64,000 nt of DNA from Ziziphus jujuba. Lineage: Eukaryota; Streptophyta; Magnoliopsida; Rosales; Rhamnaceae. The stretch lies in NCBI RefSeq assembly GCF_031755915.1, contig NC_083383.1, positions 17,659,001-17,723,000 on the forward strand, read 5' to 3'. A program made the position numbers and the translations under genes. Below the pieces are notes generated by a model that saw only the letters and a program-made list of their open reading frames with translations, searched no databases and was not told where the DNA came from. The first letter of the stretch is position 1; the number at the start of each line of letters is the position of its first letter. Positions 23,090-34,540 of this stretch are shown piece after piece.

Positions 23090-25009
23090 TTAGGCCATCT
23101 GAATCTGCCCACCAGTCTTTTTCACGGGAGCTTCAATATCATTGTAGTTGGAACCTCCATACCTGGAATTATCAAGCTTATCGCCTTGACCCCATATCGC
23201 ATAGGCTTCTTCCCCATGAGCAGCTTCATCACCAATTTCCATATCCTCGTCCGACATTCTCAAAGGCACGATGTATCGCACGGCAATGCAAATCAAGCTA
23301 GTAACAACAACGTTGAGCGCAATGATGAAGGCAATCCCATAAAGCTGGATTCCTAGTTGGCGAAACCCGGCCATGGCATCTCCCATGTGGAAGGCATAGA
23401 AGAGTCCAACATAAGTATCATAGGTGGCGTAGAAAAGATAGTTGAGCCTTGGATGGGCAAACAGACCGGCGAGGATTCCACCAAGAGCTCCGGCTATGGC
23501 ATGGGTGTGAAGAACAGCCATGGTGTCATCCACTTTCTGAAGGAGGACTGATTTCTTGTGTACCACCATCATGGTGAACCATGGTATTGAACCTGAACAC
23601 AACCCCATTAGGATGGCCGCCCATCCTTGAACCACACCTGCAGAGCTCATATAAACCATTATTTTATATATATATATATATATATAGTCCCTTTCTGTTG
23701 GGCGACATCGCTCAATTTATATGTATATGGCGTTTAGTACTCTATTACATGTAGTCCATGGAACGTTTCAAACGGAATTACATGTAATCGGGCACCAGCC
23801 AACAGCAAGAGATGAGAAGTTACCAGCTGCGGGGGTGATGCAAACCAAGCCAGTGATCATGCCTTGAACAGCTCCAATGACCGAAGGTTTGCGGAAAAAT
23901 ACGATGTCAAGTATGAGCCAAGTAAGCAAACTGGTGGCAGTGCAAATGTGGGTGTTCAATATGGCCAAAGAAGCATCCATGCTTACTGAAAAAGGGCCTC
24001 CTCCATTGAATCCTGACCATCCCATCCACAGCATTCCAGCCCCTGCCAACATCAGAAGTATGTTGTTCGGTGGGAACCTTTCCCTATCGCTGTTTAGTCG
24101 TGGTCCAACCTGCATAAATATACGAAAACTTCATTACAAGCAACTTAGAACATATTAAAATGAGAATCATATGTGAATTTATGTATATCTAGCTATATGT
24201 CAACATTCTTGTTTATTTTAGGTCATTTGATCCTGTTAATTCTCTTTAATGGATGATACTGTAACTTAAACCTAGTTGTCTAGGAGATTTTGGATTTTCA
24301 TACATACCATGCATGTTAAATTAATTATGATTAGTTCCAAAAGCTTAAGCTATTAAGGAAGTAAAATTTAATATGTAAATCTAGCTATGCTAACGAAAGG
24401 TACCCAATATGCTGCTGTGAAACCAGCAACTCCTGAAGACAAATGGATGACATAACCACCAGCGAAATCTATGATTCCCAACTTGGCGAAATAACCATTA
24501 GGACTCCATATGCTAAACGCTGCGAAAGTGTAAGAAAAGGTCAGCCACAGTGGCACAAAAAGCATCCAAGCATAGAAATTCATCCTCCCCAACAAAGCTC
24601 CAGCTATCAGAAGCAAAGTGATGGCGGCGAACACGAACTGGAAATACACCATGGTCGCGTTGGGAAACATCCCGAGAAACGCCGGCTCGAAGAGGTATTT
24701 CTGGTCCAAAGAAACATTGGCTTTTCCCCAGAGTGCAAAAAGAGTATCACCAAACGACATGCGATATCCCCAGCCGACCCAACAAACAAGAACGGAAGCA
24801 AAAGCATAGAGAGCCATGAAAGCCGAGTTCACTGCCCATTTCTTCTTCACGGCTCCTCCATAGAGAATTATGAGCCCCGGAACGCTCTGCAGGCCGACAA
24901 GTGTGGCGGCCGTGAGTTGCCATGCGTTGTCGCCTTTGTTCATCCATTCAGGGCTTGCATCGTCTGGCAAAAGGTTAGGAGGGAGACCAGTGTAGTTGGC
25001 TGGGCTCAT
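23090..25009 (-). CDS. AMT3: Ammonium transporter, AMT2/AMT3 subfamily
   Basis: Moves ammonium across the plasma membrane as a trimeric, 11-helix AMT/MEP/Rh channel-like transporter. Three coding exons on the minus strand: 25009-24404, 24109-23824 and 23637-23090, with GT-AG introns of 294 and 186 bp and all junctions in phase, giving 479 residues, the usual AMT length. The start is the first ATG in frame ([12 protein letters not shown]). Visible features: [32 protein letters not shown], the conserved Asp181 in [11 protein letters not shown], twin pore histidines His189 (VIHLSSG) and His343 (LHTHAIAG), and the C-terminal [11 protein letters not shown] tail. [17 protein letters not shown] across exons 2/3 and [10 protein letters not shown] point to the AMT3 branch of the AMT2 clade rather than AMT1, which is usually intronless. 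Some AMT3 members serve mycorrhizal or senescence nitrogen transport; which role applies here is not visible. No lesion was seen. The second intron has a (TA)n tract. Confidence 0.95.
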
Positions 25010-26885
25010 TTTTTCTCTATTACCAAACAAGACTAAAACACAAATCAGTAAATGTTACTCACAATTAAATGTGTTGGTGATATTTTTGTGGATGGGAGAG
25101 CCAATGCGGGTGTGCTTTTAAGTTGGAGGATTTTGTTTGATTCTTACGACAAGCTGTATCTTGGTTTTGCACTGCTAGAAAATTGCATGAACTTTCATAT
25201 ATATTATTATTATTATATATTATGATTTAAAGTATCTATTTTGGCATTTTCTGAATTCATTGCTTTTTTTTTTTTACATGGATTATATATATATATATAT
25301 ATATATTTTCTGTCTATTATTTCTTAACTTATAATTTAGAATATGGCAAAAAAAAGAAGAAAAAAAATTCTAATTTAGAGGATTGAGTAGTTTTGATTCT
25401 GACGACAAGCTGTCCATGCTTTTGGCATTGCTTCAAATATTAAAGAGTGTTTTTCTCTTTTTTTCTTTTATATTTTTTTTCCCACAAAGCTGTCATTTTC
25501 CTTGGACAGCTTTGATATGCACAATGCTGCTCCTGAAAATGTTATAGTCATTAAGAAATAAAGATCAATTTCTTTTTTGAACTGTGGCGGGTATTACAAT
25601 TGTCTTATCGCTATTTTCGATGATTCTTTAGGGGAACAAGTTGTCTGCTACTTGTTGAATATTGTACTACGAGGGTCTCCAATATTATTCCTCTAATTGG
25701 TAATTCCAACATAATTAACATGCGCAACCATTTGTCACATGCATTTGCTAAAAATTGGCAGCTAAAAACTAGGTGATCGATCATTGATTCTCAGAATGGA
25801 GAAAAATATAGAGCAAATGATCATCTACTAAGATGATTTTTTCCTGCGTGCATGCATGTGCGTTACATCTTAAAAACTTGTGGGTGAAAGTGAGACGGAA
25901 AATGATTATTGTAATAGTGCGTGTTGGTTGGTATTTTTCTAAAATAAATGCTATGAAGACAGAAAAAGCATTTGGTTGTGTATTTAGCAAAATAATAAGC
26001 ATTTGGTTGTGTAATTTAGCAAAAGTTTAGATAGTTTTTGTTACATAAAAAATAAGAACTTTAGGTGTTTTTAAAAGAATCATTTACTTTAAGAGTTTTT
26101 AAAAGAAATATTAAAATTAGTGCTTTTCTAAATAAGTGCTTCAGGATAATTAAAAAAAAAATACATTCAATGTATTAAGTATGTACTTGTTAGTGCTTTT
26201 CGAGCTAAAACAATTGTCACAAAGATAGGGAAAAAAGCACTTGGTTATGTGTTTGGCAAAATATTAAGATTTATTTTTTGCAATAAAAAAAATACCTTAG
26301 GTGTTTTAAGTTTTCCCCAAAAAAAAGCGCTTTAAAGTGAAAAAAAAAAATCAATATTAGTCAAAATACAAAAATACCAAAAATAAACTTAAAATTATTT
26401 TTATTATGCATAGCCAAACATTCTACCACTTATTTATCAAGCATTTATAAAGAAAAATGTTATTAAAGATGAGTTATACGGAAAATAAATACTTATACAA
26501 AACCACTTCCAAATATATCCTAATTAAAATATTAAAATATCAAAAATAAATTTAAAAATATTTTTTATTCTGTATATTTAAATATTCTACTACTTATTTT
26601 ATAAAGTATTTATTAATAAAAATGAAATGAAAATAAGTGTTATGAAAAATAAATATTTAGTAAAAAATATTTCCAAACACGTACCCACAAGCACCCTATG
26701 GATGAAAAGCAAATAAAAAATTTATATGTATGGCTAAAATTTAATCTAACATATATATATATAGATATATATATATATATATGGCTAATTAGATTAAGGG
26801 GGAATATATATATATATATATATAACAAAAAATTGAAAAAGATGCCCAAAAGGATGTAGTTGGATCCCTTTTTTTTTTTTTTGTG

Positions 26886-26921
<36 letters not shown>

Positions 26922-27325
26922 GAGGAGGTTTTTCTTGTGACTTGCTTTGGAATTTTTGCTTTCAAAGTTTCTTTGTAATGGAACAAAAGCATTTTTGTCG
27001 TAGAGAGCTGATATTCTATCACAAGTAGTCACGGAATTAATTTGTTGCTACCATCTCCCTCAATATGATGAAGCATTTTGGATTCGAACATTTATGCTGT
27101 CATGGATTTCTTTGTCAGTAAATTCGTATATTGAACAGTGCGAAAGTATTAAGTTTAGTTGAAGATTAACATTTACTTATTATTTTCATCAATGTAATTG
27201 TTAGTCTTTTCAAATATATGTTTCTTCTTTTCATAATGTCAATGTTTTGCCCGTAAAGGGCACCTGCCTTTGACTCACCGATGTTGAGTCATCTGAATCC
27301 ACTCTTTTCCCAGTAGGCAAACGAA
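25010..27325. other. Upstream region of the ammonium transporter and AT-rich spacer
   Basis: Contains the presumed promoter of the minus-strand transporter (TATA-like ATATTAT/TATATAT runs around 25200-25230, about 200 bp from the ATG). It also has a duplicated ~21-bp word (25137-25157 and 25393-25413), a phrase GCATTTGGTTGTGTA...AGCAAAA repeated at 25968, 25999 and, diverged, 26238, and long (TA)n tracts at 26750-26920. No gene is supported. Confidence 0.55.
25137..25413. repeat. Two copies of a 21-bp word in the transporter promoter
   Basis: TTGATTCT-ACGACAAGCTGT occurs at 25137-25157 and 25393-25413 with one mismatch, 256 bp apart and 130-400 bp upstream of the ATG. A third related piece (AAAGCTGTC / GGACAGCTTT) lies at about 25486-25513. 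It could be a regulatory duplication or old tandem copying. Confidence 0.6.
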
Positions 27326-27330
27326 ACAGC

Positions 27331-27838
27331 TGTTAGAAATTTTATGGATCTAAATATACATAATAAATTTTATTAATCATGAATTACTAACCTCCAAACG
27401 CAATCATTGATAAATTAGATCTTTAATCCTGCAAAATAGAAACAACGTAAAGTAGTGCCTATGGACACACTACTCTCAAACCACTCTCAGATTTCTGAAA
27501 ACCCTAATCTCCAAATACTGTATGGTATTCTTAATGTCTGCTTACCCTAGACCCTTTAAATAGTCTCTGCAAGTCAGACTTATCCATTAATTTTGACCCA
27601 CATAAAATAATAATAATTTGATAATATAATTATACTAGGAAAAATATGGATAAGTCAATGGGCTTATAAAGAGAGTTGGTCTTCCAGTCCAATAGGCCAA
27701 CTGGAGTCTTATAAAGAGTGTGTGACCAAGGGCCCTACTACAAAATAATAAACTAAGCCAATCCCATTAATGGCATAAATAGGCCCTATAAGTGAGTAAT
27801 TGATTATGCCAAGTCCACGAATATTAATTTATTCAACA
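27331..27838 (-). repeat. 3' LTR of the copia element
   Basis: 508 bp, same length as its partner with no indel. It reads TGTTGAATAAATT at its minus-strand start and ends CTAACA. A TATA-like CTATTTAAAG lies on the minus strand near 27556-27565. Confidence 0.93.
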
Positions 27839-28383
27839 TTCTCCCACTTTGACTGCATAATCATCATCATATAAAATCCAAACTCACTTACTATAGAATC
27901 TCTCGAACCATAATGTCATTTCATCCAAATATATAGTATACCGACAGGGCACAACAATATACTAGACTAGGCAGTAGAGATTCTCTCAGTAAATCTCCAA
28001 TAACATTATACCATTTCAACTGAGTACTTTGCATGCTATAAACTCAGTCTAGGTAGTAGAGATTTACCTAACCATGTGCAATCCCCCAACACACAAAACC
28101 ATTTCATTCAAACACATTGCGTATCGACAAGATACAACAATATACCCAAACTAGGTAGTAGGGATTCACCATGGCACTTGTGGATCAACATACACATATA
28201 CATAGACTAATAGTCTCAACAGGCCTGTAAATACAAGGAGCAATAATATGTGTAATAAATCATCTCATAAATAAATAATGATCCACATACATCAATGTAT
28301 TAAAATATTCAAAGAAATAAATAATACTCAACATGGATATTACTACAGAAAACATAACAAACTCCCACTGACCCACAACAGTC
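27839..28383 (-). repeat. 3' untranslated part of the copia element with internal repeats
   Basis: Between the RNase H stop and the 3' LTR, the plus-strand word CTAGG-AGTAG-GATT occurs at about 27965, 28048 and 28151. The longer block around the first and third copies (ATTTCATxCAAA ... ACAACAATATAC ... CTAGG) is duplicated, roughly 190 bp apart. No coding frame lies here. Confidence 0.6.
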
Positions 28384-31242
28384 TCAACTGCTTAACAATC
28401 CCATACGAGACACATGCTCCTCAAATATGCCTACCGGTAAAGCCTTGGTCAGTGGATCTGCCACCATGCTATAAGTCGGCGTGTGAACAACAGTAATGAG
28501 GCCCTCTTTAACTTTCTCCTTTACCACAAAATATTTCACATCAATGTACTTCGCACCAGGAGTACCTTTTAAATTATTGGAGAAAGATACCGCTGCAGTA
28601 TTATCACAATACATCATAATAGGCCTCTCAATGGAGTCAACTACTCCTAAATCACGGATAAAATTCCGTAGCCAAACTGCATGACGGGTAGCCTCATAAC
28701 ACGCCACATATTCTGCCTCCATAGTCGAAGATGCTGTCACTGACTGCTTGGCACTCCGCCAAGACACAGCACCTCCTGCCATGATAAATATATAACCAGT
28801 GGTAGATTTCTTATCGTCTACACAACCTTTATAGTCTGCATCACTATAACCCACTACTTCAAGAGAGTTGGTGCGACGATATGTTAACATATGATCTTTA
28901 GTACCCTGAAAATACCTGAAGACCTTTTTTAACTGCTTGGTAATGAATAGGACCGGGATTGCTCATAAATCTACCAAGCACACCCACAACAAAGGCTATA
29001 TCAGGCCATGTACAAACTTGAGCATACATCAAACTACCCACTGCTGAAGAATAGCGAACATTCTTCATTGCCATCCTTTCTCTATCATTCTTGGGACACT
29101 GATCCTTAGAAAACTTTTCACCTTTCGTAACCGGTACACTTCCAGGAGAACAATTATGCATATCAAATCTCTTAAGGATTCTATCAATATAGGCTCTTTG
29201 AGACAATTGCAACACATAATTAGTTCTATCTCGAACAATCTTGATGCCCAAAACAAAAGAAGTCTCACCAAGATCTTTCATATCAAAATGGTTGCACAAC
29301 ATCTGCTTTGTCTCAGCTAATAGGTCAGTGTCATTAGTAGCCAAAAGTATGTCATCAACATACAACACCAGAAATATAAAACTGCTCCCACTGACCTTCA
29401 TATATATGCATCTATCAACAACATTCTCCTTAAAGCCGTTTTGGGTGACAACCTCATCAAACTTAAGATACCATTGTCTTGAAGCTTGCTTAAGACCATA
29501 AATAGATTTCTTAAGTTTACAAACCAAATTACCATTCCTTGTTTGTTGGAAACCAACTGGTTGAACCATATATACATCCTCATATAAATCACCATTCAGA
29601 AAAGCAGTTCTGACATCCATTTGATGCAACTCTAGGTCATAATGTGCCACAATTGCCATAATGATTCTAAAAGAATCCTTTGTGGATACAGGAGAGAAAG
29701 TCTCTGTATAATCAATTCCTTCCTTCTGGCTAAACCCTTTAGCTACAAGTCTAGCCTTATACCTCTCTACTTGACCATTAGAGTCTCTTTTAGTCTTAAA
29801 GACCCATTTGCACCCTATAGGCTTGCTACCCAATGGTAACTCAACCAAATCTCAAACACCATTTGATGCCATGGATTTCATTTCATCTTCCATTGCATCC
29901 AACCAAAATTTTGAATTTGAACAGCTTATGGCTTCCTCATAAGTGACTGGATCTGAATCATCACTTATGTTAAACTCATGCTTTTGCAAGTAAACCTCAT
30001 AGTCATCAGGAATAGCTGATCTCCTAGTCCTTTGTAACCTCCTCAAAGGTACATCAGCATCTGCAATAGCTGGAATATCCTGCTCTTCAACAATGAGTTC
30101 ATTCTGACCAATTACTGGTTCATCAACTACTGGATCAACAATATCTCTATCAGGAACAACTATACTGGGAATGAAAACACTTTCTTCTCTAAATTGAGAT
30201 TCCCTTGGACCATTACTATCATCAAACCCAAAATCATCTTCAAAATCAATGGCCCTGTCTGATTCCATGATCCTGGTGGTGTGAGAAGGACAAAAGAATC
30301 TTGAACCTCTAGATCCTATACAATAGCCAACAAATATCCACTAATGGTTTTAGGATCCAACTTCTTAATTTGGGGATTATAAATCCTTACTTCAGCTTTG
30401 CAACCCCATATTCGAAAATGATGCAAATTAGGCTTTCTCCCTGACCACAACTCAAAAGGAGTCTTAGGAACAGATTTACTTGAAACTTGATTCAAAATAT
30501 AAGCCGCCGTCCTTAAAGCCTCTTCCCACAAATAATCTGGCAACCTAGAATTTGCCAACATAGATCGCACCATATCCAACAAAGTTCTATTCCTTCTCTC
30601 AGCTATGCCATTTTGCTGAGGTGTACCAGACATCGTATATTGCGCATCAATGCCACACTCATGCAAATGCATAGCAAAAGACCCTGGGTTCCTTCCAGTT
30701 TCATCATATCTACCATAAAACTCACCACCTCTATCAGACCTTACAGCTTTTATTTTCTTATTCTTTTGAAGCTCCATCTTTACCTTAAACTCTTTAAAGG
30801 CAACTAAAGAATCTGACTTCTCACGAATAAGCTCAACATGTCCATAACGAGAGTAATCGTCAATGAAGGTAATAAAATATCTATAACCACCCAAAGCAGT
30901 TGGTTTAAAAGGTCCACATATCTCAATGTGGATTAACTCCAAAACATCTTCACACCTAGCTAACTTATCCTTTCTTACCTTGGCAGTTAACTTCCCTTTC
31001 ACACATTCAACACAAGTCAACAGATCAGAGAAATCAAGATTAGGAAGTATCCCATCCTTCACTAACCTTTCCATTCTGTGCCTAGAAATATGTCCCAAAC
31101 GTTTATGCCATAACATTGAGGAATTATCATTAACTCTTGGAAGTTTAGAAGCAACAACAGGGGCAACAACAGAATTAATAGAAGAATTGAGATCATTATT
31201 AAATAACTCAAGTCTATATAAATTGCCACATAAAGTTCTCAA
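28384..31242 (-). pseudogene. Copia Pol: integrase, reverse transcriptase and RNase H, broken frames
   Basis: Minus-strand pieces in order. Integrase 31242-30316: [10 protein letters not shown] and CVECVKGK zinc site, [37 protein letters not shown] connecting region with the RT start lies at 30268-29852. RT 29848-28898 shows GCKWVFKTK, VRTAFLNGDL and the catalytic LYVDDILLA. RNase H 28890-28384 shows SDADYKGC, MEAEYVA and DNTAA. Breaks: a frameshift near 30325 after GYLLA, an in-frame TGA at 29852-29854 where the family usually has Trp, and a one-base shift in an A run near 28924. The first residue of the integrase DDE triad is Glu (IHIEICGPF) where the family has Asp. Not functional as it stands, although each domain is long and recognisable. 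Confidence 0.92.
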
Positions 31243-31681
31243 ACCAACAACTTTATCATCTTGTGTCCAACTTTATTACAATAGCCACACCTTCCATTGA
31301 AGTACTCTTTCCTTTCTCCTATCTGATAAGCATCATCATACTTAGTATTATTCAAAAGGTCTAAATAATAATGCTTCTCATTTATATCAAACTTGATAAA
31401 TTTCTTTCCTGTCTCCTCAAGAAGTTCCTTTGCTACATCAACCTTAGGAATATTAGTATATATAGCTTCATTCATGTAATTCTCCATCATCATCATGCAG
31501 CACTTATTAGAATGCTTCCAATCCTCATAAAGTTTCCTAATTACTGCACTACTATCATTAATTGGTATCTTGGGTGAATCTATTTCCAAAGCCAAATCCA
31601 ATTTCATAAATGTCAAATTCATAACCAAAGTCTTTTTCACTTCTGATAATTTATCCCATTCAATTTTATCATAGCAGTCAT
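31239..31681 (-). pseudogene. Copia Gag remnant ending in a partial zinc knuckle
   Basis: Likely start ATG at 31681 (MTAMIKLNGINY). A one-base loss near 31638 shifts the frame before KKTLVMNLTFMKLDLALEID. The frame continues through YEDWKHSNK and NEAIYTNIPK to [12 protein letters not shown], a CCHC knuckle that lacks its last Cys. It stops where integrase-frame sequence ([14 protein letters not shown]) begins. The protease is absent, and the jump from NNTKYDD to the knuckle suggests a second, in-frame deletion inside Gag. This is therefore a deletion derivative lacking central Gag, the knuckle end and the protease. Confidence 0.75.
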
Positions 31682-33224
31682 AGGCAGAACATTCAGAATG
31701 CTACTAACTGTGAAAATAATAAGCACAATAAAGCATTTAATATATATAAAACAATAACTATTTTCCAGCCCCTTAACACAAAACATAAATTATCAATATC
31801 GCTAGAGTCTTTGTAGCACTAAAGATACCCTTTCGCGGGCCAGGAACAATCAACCAAATAACCACAATCAAATGCATTGAACTGAATCACCGACAAGGCA
31901 ACTCAGAACCTGCAATACATGGCATTTAATTAACTTTCACTGCCATTCCAGGCGTCATACAAAGCAACTAAAATTATCGACAGGGTAGCCTAGTTACCCG
32001 TATAGACCCTGGTTAATAAGTGGTAGACAATTAACAAATTGGCAATTTCATGATATAGGTTAATAAAAGATAACCCATCCACTATGCCAACACATATTAC
32101 ATTGGTACACATAATGCAGACAAAATAAGTCTCAGGACAGGTGAGTACCTAAAATCCCACACTACTATACCAACTAGGCACAAAGCCTTTTTGGGTAAGC
32201 TCACACAATCCAATTTTCCAATCACAAATATTTAATTTAATTTAATAAAATTAGAATGTGGTAATTAAACAAATAAATAAATAAATAATAAGAATTTCCC
32301 CTTTTTTTTTAAATTATTAACAATAAACAATAGATAAATAAATAAATCATCAAGAAATAAATAAACAAAAAAAAAACAAATAAATTTTTTATTTATTTAT
32401 TTATTTATTTTTAATTTCGGGTTGCTGACGTCAGCCTTCTCCCTCCTTCAGCCGGGTCAAGGATGACCCGATTTCCTGGTTAACGGGTCACATGACCCGG
32501 TTGACAAACCCGCCTGGAAATTTCTTTTCCGGCGATCATTTTCTACAATTTTGGTGCCATTTGATTCCTCTTTTCTTGGGCAATGTTTTCCACAAATCAA
32601 TTTCAATTTTTTTAGCAACCAAAATCAATGCCCAAGAGTACTTATACGTGCGGCCAGAACCGGGTTTCTCAAAAAAAAATTTATTTATTTATTTATTTAT
32701 CCAAATTCAAAAAGGGTTTAGAGAACAAGATGCAACAATACCCAGAACAAAAATTCATGCAAAACACAATTTTTTTTTCCTCAAAATTTTGCAAAAACAG
32801 GCCGATTTTTTTTTTTTAAATGATTTTCAGATCCAATTAGAAATAATAAACAATATAAAACACAATAAAGAAGAATTTTTTACCATACCCAGGTCTTAAT
32901 TCGAACTAAAACAAAAATTCACATAATTTGCACAAACTCAATATAAATCCGTTATTGCACAAGAGAAGAGAAATTAATCAATAAAATTACATCCTTAAAA
33001 TTTGGATCTGCAGACAATCAATAGCTGCAAACACAGATGAATATCACATATTGGATTTCAGGAAACAAGCATGTAATAGCAGAATCATAAGGACGAGAGA
33101 ATAATTATAAAATAAATATCATGTCATCAATATACACGATGAAAATTCAATGGCCGCATATCAATATAACAACAAATTTCAAAAAACTTTATTATGCATA
33201 TGAACCATGTGCTCTGATACCAAT
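31682..33224 (-). other. Long leader (5' untranslated) region of the copia element
   Basis: About 1.5 kb between the primer-binding site and Gag. It is mostly AT-rich with (TAAA/TTTA)n runs near 32270-32420 and 32685-32700, plus one GC-richer island at 32419-32520 that holds palindromes (listed separately). Frames on the plus strand here run antisense to the element and show no domains. Confidence 0.65.
32424..32503. promoter_or_regulatory. Palindrome cluster in copia leader: TGACGTCA plus two CGGGTCA hairpins
   Basis: GCTGACGTCAGC (32424-32435) is a perfect palindrome containing TGACGTCA, the bZIP/TGA-factor binding core. CGGGTCA-AGGA-TGACCCG (32453-32470) and CGGGTCA-CA-TGACCCG (32484-32499) are hairpins with identical 7-bp stems. 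They could be RNA dimerisation or packaging stems or protein sites; function is inferred only from position and symmetry. Confidence 0.6.
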
Positions 33225-33732
33225 TGTTAGAAATTTTATGAATCTAAATATACATAATAAATTTTATTAATCATGAATTACTAACCTCCAAACGCAGTCA
33301 TTGATAAATTAGATCTTTAATCCTGCAAAATAGAAACAACGTAAAGTAGTGCCTATGGACACACTACTCTCAAACCACTCTCAAATTTCTGAAAACCCTA
33401 ATCTCCAAATACTGTATGGTATTCTTAATGTCTGCTTGCCCTAGACCCTTTAAATAGTCTCTACAAGTCAGACTTATCCATTAATTTTGACCCACATAAA
33501 ATAATAATAATTTGATAATATAATTATACTAGGAAAAATATGGATAAGTTAATGGGTTTATAAAGAGAGTTGGTCCTCCAGTCCAATGGGCCAACTGGAG
33601 TCTTATAGAGAGTGTGTGACCAAGGGCCTAACTACAAAATAATAAAATAAGTCAGTCCCATTAATGGCATAAATAGGCCCTATAAGTGAGTAATTGATTA
33701 TGCCAAGTCCACAAATATTAATTTATTCAACA
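33225..33732 (-). repeat. 5' LTR of the copia element
   Basis: 508 bp partner of 27331-27838, followed on the minus strand by the primer-binding site within 33213-33224. Confidence 0.93.
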
Positions 33733-33737
33733 GCAGC

Positions 33738-34540
33738 AACTCCAAATACTTACACTGCCTAATGGGGGGTTTGTTCATGATTTATACACAATTACAGTTA
33801 ACAGGATCCAGCTTAACCTCTCCACGGACTTAATCGATATGATTTTCCCTGTATATAAACCCTCCACAACTTAAGTTCTATAGATATAATGTTCCTCGAG
33901 CTACTAAAACATCTTTTCAACACTAACTAAATATTGAAAAGGTTTTATTGATGAATCAGTCAGCTCTTATTGTACTTTCTCTATTTTTTTATGATCTAGA
34001 CTCGAACTGAACATAGCTTTATTTTTATCTGAATTCAAACTAAATATGGAGTTCTAATAAAATGCGAACATGTTTCACATACCTCAGTGTCTCTTTTGGC
34101 ACAATATTCACTTCCAAAATCCACCGACGATACACAAAAATGCGCTCGCTACAGCTAAATGGAGGTGATGTTTACAAAGAAAGAAGAATATTGACCTTAC
34201 CATAAAGAGGCAGAAAAAAAATATATAAAAATAAAAAAACCATCAACTAACCCAAATAAGTATAGTGAATACATAAAGAGGTAAAAAAAATAATAATAAT
34301 AATAAAATAAAATAAATTGAAATCATCAACTAACCCAAATAAGTATAGTTAATGACCTATGTGTCACAAAGGATGTGAAGTGGTAAGACAGAAAAATCTA
34401 TCAGTCCAAATAAAATTGGCACATACTTTCTCGATAACAAAAGATGAAAAACCAGAAGGAAATCTGCTCATCTATTTAACATATGAGAAGAAGCCAACAC
34501 CCAAATCCTCAATTGGAGGGCAGATGTACTGAAATTTTCT
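33738..34540. other. Spacer between the copia element and the NLR remnant
   Basis: AT-rich and not recognised. It continues the pre-insertion sequence at 27061-27330. Confidence 0.5.

Larger units (their letters stand above)
27331..33732 (-). mobile_element. Ty1/copia LTR retrotransposon, minus strand, structurally complete but mutated
   Basis: Two 508-bp LTRs (27331-27838 as 3' LTR, 33225-33732 as 5' LTR) bound the element. Flanks are ACAGC and GCAGC, a target duplication with one mismatch. Next to the 5' LTR the minus strand reads TGGTATCAGAGC, the initiator tRNA-Met primer site. Next to the 3' LTR it reads AAAGTGGGAGAA, a polypurine tract. Domain order Gag, integrase, RT, RNase H on the minus strand is copia-type. 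A ~1.5 kb leader separates the 5' LTR from Gag. The protease is missing. I count about 16 differences between the LTRs (mostly transitions), about 97% identity, so insertion is fairly recent. Confidence 0.93.

Noticed and set aside
24443..25036. 197-codon plus-strand frame
   Set aside because: It is the antisense shadow of exon 1 of the ammonium transporter.
25010..25800. Mycorrhiza-type promoter motifs (CTTC/MYCS and P1BS) upstream of the transporter
   Set aside because: I looked by eye for TTCTTGTTC and GNATATNC and found only near matches such as GAACAAGTT (25633), so no claim is made.
32492..32899. 135-codon plus-strand frame in the copia leader
   Set aside because: It is antisense to the element, has low complexity and no domain.
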